Source: Candidatus Micrarchaeota archaeon UBA95
GTDB lineage: Archaea > Micrarchaeota > Micrarchaeia > Norongarragalinales > Norongarragalinaceae
Length of the DNA stretch: 39,013 nucleotides
NCBI GenBank assembly: GCA_002499405.1
Contig: DALH01000018.1
Location: 1 to 39,013 of the forward strand
Direction: 5' to 3'
The translations under genes and the position numbers were made by a program. The stretch's first letter is position 1; each line of letters opens with the position of its first letter. This document shows positions 1 to 6,663 of this stretch, piece by piece. The notes under the pieces were generated by a model. That model saw nothing but the letters and a program-made list of their open reading frames with translations. It did no database searches and was not told the DNA's origin.

Positions 1-654
1 TCCTTTTTCGGTGAACTTGATTCCAGAAAAATGGCAGTGCAGGTTTTTGAGGCCCTTCTCTCCCACGCCCTCGCTTATGCGCTTCAAGACCGCGTCAAAA
101 TCCTTTTCGTCCTTCAAGCAACCGTTTCCGCGCGCGTGCAGGTGCGCGAAGTCAACGCAAAACCACACGTTTCCGCCCACCGAGTCAAGGAGTTCGTCCA
201 GCGAGCCCAGTTGCGAAGGCTTGCCCGTGGTCTCCGGCGCGAGCTTGACGTCCGTGTATTGCTTGGCGCGCCTGGACAGGTCCGCCAACTCCAAGCAATA
301 TTCCTTGAACGCTTCCTTTGGCTCCCGACCCCCGTAAAACGCTGGGTGGAAAACGCAGTAACCGCCTCCTGCCGCCTCCAACGACTCACACGCCTTGAGT
401 ATGCGCTGCTTGCTTGCCTCGCGCTTCTGCTTCTCCTTGGACAACAAGTTAACGTAATACGGGGCATGGCAGGAAAGCACGATGCCGTAATCCTTGGCGG
501 CTTCACCAACCAAGCGCGCCTTCTCGGGTTTGAGGTTCACGGAGTGCACGAATTCGAGTTCCATGGCGCCCAACCCGAGGTCGTGCACGCATTTCACGCC
601 TTCAATTGAATCCCCGCCGCATTGAATCGGTATGCCCGCCGTCCCGAAAATCAT
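1..654 (-). CDS. nfo: Endonuclease IV (AP endonuclease), 3' end outside window
   Basis: Zn-dependent TIM-barrel endonuclease that cuts DNA 5' of abasic sites in base excision repair. The N-terminus (MIFGTAGIPIQCGG) and the later 'SCHAPYYVNL', 'FHPAFYGG', 'LAPETTGK' and 'HCHFSGI' segments carry the His, Glu and Asp metal ligands expected of the archaeal Nfo family. About 218 residues are visible; the C-terminus runs off the left edge. The ATG at 654-652 overlaps the stop of the upstream GTPase gene by four bases (ATGA), so the two are probably translated from one mRNA. Confidence 0.88.
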   Translation of the reverse strand, partial: MIFGTAGIPIQCGGDSIEGVKCVHDLGLGAMELEFVHSVNLKPEKARLVGEAAKDYGIVLSCHAPYYVNLLSKEKQKREASKQRILKACESLEAAGGGYCVFHPAFYGGREPKEAFKEYCLELADLSRRAKQYTDVKLAPETTGKPSQLGSLDELLDSVGGNVWFCVDFAHLHARGNGCLKDEKDFDAVLKRISEGVGEKGLKNLHCHFSGIKFTEKG

Positions 655-1817
655 TTCTTCACCGCCACGATTTTCACGACGTCGCCGTCCTTTAACGCGT
701 GCTCCCTACCGAGCCGCATGTGCGTGCGGCAATCCACCGCATAAAGAAAGCCGTGGGCCAAATCCGTGTGAACCCTTGCTGCAAGGTCCGGAGCGGTTGC
801 GCCTTCGTCCAAGAGCACGGCGTCCGGAAGCACGCGGCCGAAATTGTCCGCGAAATGCTTTTCGTCTTCAACCGGGAAAACAGTGATTTTTTTGAGGACG
901 CCGAACACGACCGCCTTCAACAACTCACGGGTTCCTGTAGAACCGTAGGCGTCCAAGACGCGTTCCTTGATGGAGTGCAGGGCGCCGGCGAGTTGCTGGG
1001 GCACGCCGTTGTTCACGACGAGGGACGCGCCGTCGTATTCCACGAGGCCTTTGTCGCGGGCGCGCTGCAAGGCGAGTTCCGAGTCCGCCGAACACGGTAC
1101 GACGCGCAACCCGGGGAACGCGGTTTTAAGCCGTTCAATGTTTTCCCTGGCGTGCGGCGAGTCGCACTTGTTCGCCGCTATTACCACGGGCTTCGCTTTT
1201 TCGCGGAGCTTGCGCGCCAATTCAAGGCATTGGGCCGGAGTCCACTCCAAGGGCTTCTCCCAATACGTGAGTTCGTTCAAGGATTCCTTCAGCATTTGCT
1301 CGGTCACGCGGAGGCCCGACAAGGATTGCGCGAAGTCCGCGAAGCCCGTCCTCGCCTTTGAAACGTTTTTCTCCAGAACGCCGAGAAACCAGTAATCCAA
1401 CTCGCTCAACACCATTGAAACGTCTTCCACGGAGTCGTGCGAGCCGGGCGCGCACGAATTGCCCTCGTTGTCCGTGGAACCCGATGCATCAACAACGCAA
1501 ACCAGGGCGTCCGCCGAATTCAAGTCATTCAGGAACTGGTTCCCGCGGCCGCGACCCTCGTGCGCGCCCTCCACGAGTCCCGCGACGTCGGTCACGTTCA
1601 CGGGCACGCCGCGCACGCCGCCAGCGCATTCCCCGGCGCGCGGCTTGCAGTCAACGCCGAGTTCCCGGCAAGCGCATTTCACGGGAACGAAGGCAACTCC
1701 GGCATTGGGGTTGATGGTGGTAAAGGGGTAATTGGCCACTTCGGCGGAGCCGTGGGTGAACGCGTTGAAGAGCGTGCTCTTGCCCGTGCTCGGCTTTCCC
1801 ACCAACCCGATGAGCAT
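651..1817 (-). CDS. YchF/OBG-related GTPase with C-terminal TGS domain
   Basis: 388-residue translation-associated GTPase of the archaeal YchF-like group. The P-loop 'GKPSTGKST' sits at residues 7-15, the G3 region reads 'DVAGLVEGAHEGRGRG', and 'NKCD' (G4) gives guanine specificity. The last 70 residues ('AVDCRTHMRLGREHALKDGD') are a TGS domain. It is the first gene of a two-gene operon with nfo and is divergent from rfcL; only 36 bases separate the start codons. Family members bind ribosomes or tRNA; the exact role here is not shown by sequence. Confidence 0.9.
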   Translation of the reverse strand: MLIGLVGKPSTGKSTLFNAFTHGSAEVANYPFTTINPNAGVAFVPVKCACRELGVDCKPRAGECAGGVRGVPVNVTDVAGLVEGAHEGRGRGNQFLNDLNSADALVCVVDASGSTDNEGNSCAPGSHDSVEDVSMVLSELDYWFLGVLEKNVSKARTGFADFAQSLSGLRVTEQMLKESLNELTYWEKPLEWTPAQCLELARKLREKAKPVVIAANKCDSPHARENIERLKTAFPGLRVVPCSADSELALQRARDKGLVEYDGASLVVNNGVPQQLAGALHSIKERVLDAYGSTGTRELLKAVVFGVLKKITVFPVEDEKHFADNFGRVLPDAVLLDEGATAPDLAARVHTDLAHGFLYAVDCRTHMRLGREHALKDGDVVKIVAVKK

Positions 1818-1853
1818 AACAAAATTTATTGTAGTCAGGCATTAATAGTGGTT

Positions 1854-2966
1854 ATGGACTTGGCCGCAAAATACGCACCGAAGGGCTTGGACGAGGTCAT
1901 AGGCAACTCAACGGCAGTAGAAGAAGTGCGCCGCTGGGCCTTGGACTGGCAACGCAGAAAAAAAAGGGACCCGCTGCTATTTGTGGGCGCCAGCGGGGTG
2001 GGCAAGACGTGCACCGCCCGCGCAGTGGCGAACGAGATGGGTTGGCCCGTGGTGGAAACAACCAGGGATAACGCCGAGAAATTCGCTAAAACCGTTTCCT
2101 CCACGAACACCTTGTTCGGAGGAAAGGTGCTGGTGCTGGTCGACGCCGCTGACGAGGAATTCACTCCCGCGAACTTGAAGGCATTCGCGGAAGCCATCAG
2201 GGAAGCGCGCCAACCCGTGATATTCACCAGCAGGAAGCCGTGGACGCGGGGCATCGCCGCGCTGACCCCCGTAACGAAAAAGATTTCGTTCAGGGCGGTC
2301 AACTGGTTGAGCGTCCGCAAACTATTGAAGGAAATTGCGGAAAAGAAGGGAATCAAGGCGGACGTGGAATCCATTGCCCGGAAAAGCGGAGGCGACGTGA
2401 GAGCGGCGCTAAACGACTTGGCTTCGGGTTCGGTCGGCGAACGCCTGCAAAACAAGGACATTTTCTCGGCAATAATCAAACTGTTCAAAACGTCTTCCTT
2501 CAAGGAGGCGGTGGAGAGCGCGGATGCGGTGGACGAAAACCTGGACTTGTTCCTGTTATGGCTCGAAGAAAACATTCCAAGGGAGTACGAGGACGTCGAG
2601 GAAATTGCAAAAGCATTCGACGCGTTGTCGCGCGCCGACGTGCACCGGGGGCGCATAATCAGGCGGCAAAACTGGAAATTGTTGAAGTACGTGCGCTCGG
2701 TTGGGCTCGGCGGGGTCGCGCTGGCTAAAAAAGGAAAGTACCGGAAGTTCCCGCGCTACGCTTTTCCGGGAATACTGCGAAAACTCTCCGCGTCCAAAAA
2801 GAAGCGGGCCGTCATGAAGTCGCTGTCAAGAAAAATCGGCGAAAAACTCCATTGTTCGAGCGCCCGTGCAAAACAAGACCTGTGGGTCTGGGCGCGCTTC
2901 AAGGAATCCGTGGATTACTTCGGGCTGGACGACGAAGAGGAAAAACTACTCTCGGAGTTTGACTAG
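1854..2966 (+). CDS. rfcL: Replication factor C large subunit
   Basis: Large subunit of the archaeal clamp loader that opens PCNA and places it on primed DNA. The N-terminus 'AAKYAPKGLDEVIGN' is the RFC box; Walker A is 'GASGVGKT' near residue 44, and the Walker B region is 'VLVLVDAADEE', lacking the usual DExD spelling. At about 370 residues it is shorter than typical archaeal RfcL (near 480) and has no recognisable C-terminal PCNA-interacting peptide. I chose the ATG at 1854; a GTG two codons upstream is possible. Its 3' end overlaps the convergent membrane-protein gene by 21 bases. Confidence 0.92.
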   Translation: MDLAAKYAPKGLDEVIGNSTAVEEVRRWALDWQRRKKRDPLLFVGASGVGKTCTARAVANEMGWPVVETTRDNAEKFAKTVSSTNTLFGGKVLVLVDAADEEFTPANLKAFAEAIREARQPVIFTSRKPWTRGIAALTPVTKKISFRAVNWLSVRKLLKEIAEKKGIKADVESIARKSGGDVRAALNDLASGSVGERLQNKDIFSAIIKLFKTSSFKEAVESADAVDENLDLFLLWLEENIPREYEDVEEIAKAFDALSRADVHRGRIIRRQNWKLLKYVRSVGLGGVALAKKGKYRKFPRYAFPGILRKLSASKKKRAVMKSLSRKIGEKLHCSSARAKQDLWVWARFKESVDYFGLDDEEEKLLSEFD

Positions 2967-3656
2967 CTTGAAGGCGACGACGACAAGGAACAACAGGACC
3001 AGGAAAAGCGCGTACGAATTCGTGGCGTCCAAATACAGTTGTGAAAAGAATTCGGTCACCTCCTGGCTCAAGGGCTGCTCGCGCTCAAACGAGACCTCCC
3101 ACTTGCCGGATATTGGCCCCGACCACGACAACCCGTTGTAAGACGTTTTCTGCACTCCGGGCTCGGGGCGCACCTCAACGTTGACCGCATCCTCCGGAAA
3201 AATCATGTCTATGGTCATTGAATTGCCCAAGGAAAACTCGCCGGTTTTGCCGGGCGCCAGGTTCAAGCGCGATGCATCCAATTCATAACGCGTGGTGCGG
3301 ACCCCCATCTGGCGGGCGGAGAAAAAGCCTTGCGCGTCGTACTCAAGCGAAATGGACGCCGCAGAAGAACCCACCGAATACTCGCGTGCCGCGATTATGT
3401 TGAGGTTGCTCAGCGGCCCCAGGAAGTGGTACCGCACGTTGCCGCTGAACTTCTGCCAATCCCCGAGCGCGCTCTCGCCCTGCGACAAAAGGTAGTCGAA
3501 GGCACGCATCTCCCCCTCGGAGTCCAAGTAAAAAACGGTTTTCTCGATTACGTGTGCGTCGCCGTCGACCGTGACGCGCACCAACGCGGAAAAAGAGCGG
3601 TCGGTGTAAGCGGACGCAAACAACGCCGCAAACAATAGGAAGGCCCCGGTTCGCAT
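2946..3656 (-). CDS. Secreted, membrane-anchored protein of unknown function
   Basis: 236 residues with an N-terminal signal peptide (RTGAFLLFAALFASAY), a long beta-rich extracytoplasmic part, and a C-terminal transmembrane helix (YALFLVLLFLVVVAFKLVK) followed by a short charged tail. No enzymatic motif is visible. A TATA-like element on this strand (3674-3686) lies about 24 bases before the ATG, in keeping with leaderless transcription. It faces away from the pilin-like cluster that begins at 3691, so it may belong to the same surface system, but that is only context. Confidence 0.8.
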   Translation of the reverse strand: MRTGAFLLFAALFASAYTDRSFSALVRVTVDGDAHVIEKTVFYLDSEGEMRAFDYLLSQGESALGDWQKFSGNVRYHFLGPLSNLNIIAAREYSVGSSAASISLEYDAQGFFSARQMGVRTTRYELDASRLNLAPGKTGEFSLGNSMTIDMIFPEDAVNVEVRPEPGVQKTSYNGLSWSGPISGKWEVSFEREQPLSQEVTEFFSQLYLDATNSYALFLVLLFLVVVAFKLVKLRE

Positions 3657-3690
3657 GCGTTTATTACTGTCCGCCTTTTTTTATAACCAT
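3657..3690. promoter_or_regulatory. Divergent promoter region with two TATA-like boxes
   Basis: The 34-base gap between the membrane-protein gene and the pilin-like operon contains GTTTATTAC (3659-3667), about 28 bases before the plus-strand ATG at 3691, and TATAAAAAAA on the minus strand (about 3674-3685), about 24 bases before the minus-strand ATG at 3656. Both distances match the archaeal TATA-to-start spacing of leaderless genes. Confidence 0.5.
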
Positions 3691-4215
3691 ATGAAGGGAT
3701 TCGCGGCCCTCGCCTTGACCGCGGCGCTTTTGGCCGCCCTCGTTGCCGGCGCCGCCAGCGCACGCAATTCAAGCGAGCGCGCACGCGAATACTCGCGCGT
3801 AATGCTCTCCCTCCAAAAACTCAAGGCAATTCAAGGCGACGTGCGGGAAACCTTCCGCCAGGTAATGGAGAGCGCGGAAGGCGAAACCATCCAGGAAAGG
3901 GTTTTGGACGTTGCGCGAAAACTTGCGCTCGCCGAACAACACCTGGAAGAAAAATACCGCGAAAACGGATTGGACGTGGGTTTCGGCGCCTGCAAAGACG
4001 AAAACATCATTGATTTCTCGTCCAACGGAGAGGACTGGGATGACCGAACCGTGCCCCTGGCCGCATCAATCCTGTATTGGGAGGATGAAATCATTGTTTC
4101 ATCCAAGGGGCGCTCCCTCGTAAAAAAAGCGCCCGTGATTCCCTTGCCGTGCCTCAAGGGATTCGCGCGGTCCGGAAACGCGGAGTACGGGTTTGACTTG
4201 AATGAATTCAATTGA
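3691..4215 (+). CDS. Exported protein heading the pilin-like cluster, function unknown
   Basis: 174 residues. A hydrophobic N-terminal segment (FAALALTAALLAALVAGAA) looks like a signal peptide or anchor, followed by a charged helical region ('QGDVRETFRQVMES', 'RKLALAEQHLEEKYR') and a C-terminal part with two cysteines. I chose the ATG at 3691 over an upstream candidate at 3655 because of promoter spacing and the immediate hydrophobic segment. It overlaps the next gene by 14 bases, starting a chain of four overlapping small membrane proteins on this strand. Confidence 0.75.
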   Translation: MKGFAALALTAALLAALVAGAASARNSSERAREYSRVMLSLQKLKAIQGDVRETFRQVMESAEGETIQERVLDVARKLALAEQHLEEKYRENGLDVGFGACKDENIIDFSSNGEDWDDRTVPLAASILYWEDEIIVSSKGRSLVKKAPVIPLPCLKGFARSGNAEYGFDLNEFN

Positions 4216-4480
4216 AGCACTGTTGGCGTTAAGCGCCTACCTCGCGTTCGTAGCCGTAATCGCTTCGGTTGCAAGCATCCAAACCGAGCCATCAACGCAA
4301 GCCGAACTGCGGATGGCGTGCGCCGTTCTTGATTACGCGGCCACCATGAACGGGGTTTCATTTGAGTTGCCCGAAAACAATTTCACTGCTTCCGAAGGCG
4401 CCCTTTACCTGGAAGGGGAAAACCGGGAATGCCTGCACGCGGTGAACTTGAAAAAAGGGCTGGTGGTAAGCGATGGCTAA
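4202..4480 (+). CDS. Pilin-like small membrane protein
   Basis: 92 residues. The N-terminus 'MNSIEALLALSAYLAFVAVI' couples an S-I-E-A motif to one hydrophobic helix, resembling the core of archaeal class III (type IV pilin) signal peptides (QxSxE plus hydrophobic stretch), though the usual Gly and Gln at the cleavage site are missing. The C-terminal part is a small polar domain with two cysteines. It overlaps its upstream neighbour by 14 bases and the next gene by 8. Minor pilin or pseudopilin is the best guess. Confidence 0.72.
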   Translation: MNSIEALLALSAYLAFVAVIASVASIQTEPSTQAELRMACAVLDYAATMNGVSFELPENNFTASEGALYLEGENRECLHAVNLKKGLVVSDG

Positions 4481-4718
4481 AGGAATCGCATACTCGCTGG
4501 ATGCGGCAATGGCGGCTGCACTCATCTTGTTCCTGTTGTTGACCGCCCACTCCTTTGCCTCAATCCAGCAGGACCGCCTGGACGCGTCCGAGGACTCTTC
4601 TTCCCGCGCCGCCCAAGCAATTACTTATTCCGAGAACCTCGTTGACGGCGGGGGACAGTCCTGCGTCACGCGGCTAACCAACGGAGTTGAAAAAACGTTT
4701 TGCGGGCCAAAGGATTGA
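4473..4718 (+). CDS. Pilin-like small membrane protein
   Basis: 81 residues. 'MAKGIAYSLDAAMAAALILF' shows a short basic leader with Lys-Gly, then S-L-D-A and a single hydrophobic helix, the layout of type IV prepilin-like proteins with Asp in place of Glu. The rest is a small polar domain with two cysteines (QSCVTRL, TFCGPKD) that could form a disulfide outside the cell. It overlaps genes on both sides, indicating one polycistronic mRNA. Function beyond a pilin-like surface or secretion role is not visible. Confidence 0.7.
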   Translation: MAKGIAYSLDAAMAAALILFLLLTAHSFASIQQDRLDASEDSSSRAAQAITYSENLVDGGGQSCVTRLTNGVEKTFCGPKD

Positions 4719-4996
4719 TTTTGTCGCTGGAAGCCGCGCTGGCCGCAACCATCGTGTTGTCCGCGGCGGGGCTGGCAACGCAAGGCATTGAAAACCCGTT
4801 TTACAAGAACGCGGCTTTCGCGTTAGCCGACGACTCCGCCCAAGCAGAATTGGACGGCTTTCACGCGCCCCCGGAAGTCGGGGGTTACTGCATTTCCGAA
4901 ACCCCTTGCAACGCCAACTGCGTCAAGGCAACGCGCACGCAATTCAACGGCGAAGCATTTGAAGACGAGGAGTTAATCGTCTGCTGGAACGAGTAA
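4700..4996 (+). CDS. Pilin-like small membrane protein (TTG start)
   Basis: 98 residues from a TTG start at 4700. The leader 'LRAKGLILSLEAALAATIVL' again has Lys-Gly, an S-L-E-A motif and a hydrophobic helix. The mature part holds a cysteine-rich stretch ('GYCISETPCNANC') and a C-terminal Cys-Trp, suggesting a disulfide-stabilised extracellular domain. It overlaps the upstream gene by 19 bases and its 3' end overlaps the convergent pilin gene by 24 bases. The start is inferred because no ATG or GTG fits; a later TTG at 4715 is possible. Confidence 0.68.
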   Translation: MRAKGLILSLEAALAATIVLSAAGLATQGIENPFYKNAAFALADDSAQAELDGFHAPPEVGGYCISETPCNANCVKATRTQFNGEAFEDEELIVCWNE

Positions 4997-5356
4997 AATC
5001 CTCTGCGAGTCAATGAAAACCCCGAACTCCTTGCCGCGCGCGGGTTGCACGGAGAACGGGCCGACGTCACGCGAAAAATTGTTGCCCCGCGAAAAGTTGC
5101 AGTGGAGTTCGCCGTCAAAGTAAATGGTTGCGTTCACGGGCGCCGACAAGTTGAACGAAAAGGACGAGCCGGGAAGGAGCCGCGCATCCCTTGCCTTGGA
5201 AGCCAGGACGTCGCAAAACGCCTGTTCGCGAACCGCAAGCGAGGCCGCCGTTGAAAAAGCGGATATCCGCGAGTAATAAGGCGCCAGCGCCGCAAAAAAA
5301 GCAATTAACGCAGCCACCACTATCAACGCTTCAATGCTGGACTGCGCGCGCCTCAA
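4973..5356 (-). CDS. Pilin-like protein with class III signal peptide
   Basis: 127 residues from a TTG start at 5356; an in-frame TGA lies directly before this codon, so the start is nearly forced. The N-terminus 'RRAQSSIEALIVVAALIAFF' matches the archaeal class III signal peptide: basic leader, QxSxE motif (QSSIE), then a hydrophobic helix. The remainder is a beta-rich extracytoplasmic domain. Likely a pilin processed by an EppA/FlaK-type peptidase. It converges on the plus-strand trio of pilin-like genes with a 24-base overlap. Confidence 0.75.
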   Translation of the reverse strand: MRRAQSSIEALIVVAALIAFFAALAPYYSRISAFSTAASLAVREQAFCDVLASKARDARLLPGSSFSFNLSAPVNATIYFDGELHCNFSRGNNFSRDVGPFSVQPARGKEFGVFIDSQRILLVPADD

Positions 5357-5430
5357 TCAATTCACCAAAGTAAACAATCCATGAAAGGAATCAACCAACA
5401 ACGCGTAGCCAAGGCGGTTGTTTGGTTTCA

Positions 5431-5610
5431 TTATTTGATGTCGGCTATTTCGTCGAATGCCTTATCCGTTGACTTTTCCAATGCCTTCTTGCCTTTTTCG
5501 GCCGTGTTCTGCAACTGCGAGATGAACACGACCGCCACCGCAATCAAGGCGGCGGCAACTATGATCATTTCGATGCTTACCTGCGCTTCCTCGTCACTCC
5601 AAAAACCCAT
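5431..5610 (-). CDS. Small pilin with class III signal peptide
   Basis: 59 residues. 'DEEAQVSIEMIIVAAALIAV' is a clear archaeal class III signal (QVSIE followed by a hydrophobic helix); the rest is a short charged helix rich in Lys and Asp ('TAEKGKKALEKSTDKAFDEI'). This is typical of short archaeal pilins such as those with the DUF361 motif. I chose the ATG at 5610; a GTG at 5619 is an alternative. A TATA-like TTTTAAAAA lies about 40 bases upstream on this strand. Confidence 0.78.
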   Translation of the reverse strand: MGFWSDEEAQVSIEMIIVAAALIAVAVVFISQLQNTAEKGKKALEKSTDKAFDEIADIK

Positions 5611-5654
5611 TCGCCGCACACCCAACAAGGGGAAGGGTTTCCCCGTTTTTAAAA

Positions 5655-6242
5655 CTAGAAGAGGAGCAGGAAGCCGAGGAAAAAGGCCGCAAATCCCGCG
5701 ACCCACACGCCTTGATTCCAAGCCGCGATTTTGGCTCCGTCAAAAGGGTGAATCGGGATCATGTTGAACCCGCCCAGCAACAAATTGATGTAAGCCCCCA
5801 GGGCCGCGAATTCTGAGGCTGCCCCCCCGAAGTAGAGCGCAAGGAAGAACAACGCGAGCAGGAAATTCATGGCGGGGCCCGCCAAGGCGATTTTCCCGTT
5901 TTGCTCGTTCGTCACGCGGCCGAATATGTACACCGCGCCGGGCGCGGCGAACACGAAAGAGCCTCGAGTCAGAAACGCCATTGCAACCGCGAGAAACAGC
6001 CCCGTGGTCCACGCGCGGTATTCGGCGTGCACCCCGAAGTGCAGGGCGGCGTACTTGTGCCCCAACTCGTGGAGTATGAAGGCGCTTCCGACGCTCAACA
6101 AAATCAGGATGAAGTATTCAAAGCTGAACAGGTTGTCGTTCTTGAAGAGCGAGAACGCAAGGGAAATAGTTGCAACTGAAACGATTATGTGCGTTGCCTC
6201 AACCGAACTGATGTTGAACCACTTATTCAAACCGCACTTCAC
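5655..6242 (-). CDS. Site-2-type intramembrane zinc metalloprotease (M50 family)
   Basis: 195-residue polytopic membrane protein. 'FILHELGHKYAALHFG' contains the HExxH zinc-binding motif inside a membrane helix, and 'MIPIHPFDGAKI' near the C-terminus supplies the Asp that completes the zinc site. Several other hydrophobic helices surround them, and there is no PDZ or CBS domain. Family members cut transmembrane segments of regulators or signal peptides. It overlaps the upstream membrane-protein gene by 20 bases, in an operon that starts at cdc48. Substrate unknown. Confidence 0.88.
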   Translation of the reverse strand: MKCGLNKWFNISSVEATHIIVSVATISLAFSLFKNDNLFSFEYFILILLSVGSAFILHELGHKYAALHFGVHAEYRAWTTGLFLAVAMAFLTRGSFVFAAPGAVYIFGRVTNEQNGKIALAGPAMNFLLALFFLALYFGGAASEFAALGAYINLLLGGFNMIPIHPFDGAKIAAWNQGVWVAGFAAFFLGFLLLF

Positions 6243-6663
6243 CCTTGGTCTCGCTGTGGGTTATCGTGATTCTCGCAGGAATCAGGAACTCCTCATAGGA
6301 CTGAATCACGCCTTCCCCGCTCAAGCCATTCGAAAAACGGATGCCGATCTTGTCGCCCCGCTTCCCATCCTCCATTGCGTGCACGAACAACACGCTGTTG
6401 GTTACCAGCTGCCGCCCCGCCACCTCGTGCGCCTGCCTCGTGAACGCCATCAGCGAGTCCCCCTTCCTGATGCCGCGGATTTTCGGGTAGGCAAAACCCG
6501 CAATGAACGAGAACGCTATTGCCAACGCAACCAGCTGCCACGGCTCGTTTAACAGGGAGCGCTCCCACCCGAACAACGGGTTGATTGCCGAAGACAGCCC
6601 GTAAAGCACCAGGGAAAGCGTGATTAAAGCCATCAACAGTTTCGCGGTCAGTTTAAAGTTCAA
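6223..6663 (-). CDS. Membrane protein of unknown function, two N-terminal helices
   Basis: 146 residues. Two hydrophobic segments (about residues 8-28 and 42-60) are followed by a soluble beta-rich C-terminal region of about 80 residues beginning 'RKGDSLMAFTRQAHEV'. No catalytic motif is visible. The ATG overlaps the stop of the upstream cdc48 gene by four bases, and the stop overlaps the site-2 protease gene by 20 bases, so it is expressed with both. Such placement fits a membrane quality-control partner, but that is inference. Confidence 0.75.
   Translation of the reverse strand: MNFKLTAKLLMALITLSLVLYGLSSAINPLFGWERSLLNEPWQLVALAIAFSFIAGFAYPKIRGIRKGDSLMAFTRQAHEVAGRQLVTNSVLFVHAMEDGKRGDKIGIRFSNGLSGEGVIQSYEEFLIPARITITHSETKGEVRFE

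Noticed and set aside
1437..1853. Upstream in-frame extension of RfcL
   Set aside because: It lies antisense to the YchF-like GTPase; RfcL homology begins just after the ATG at 1854.
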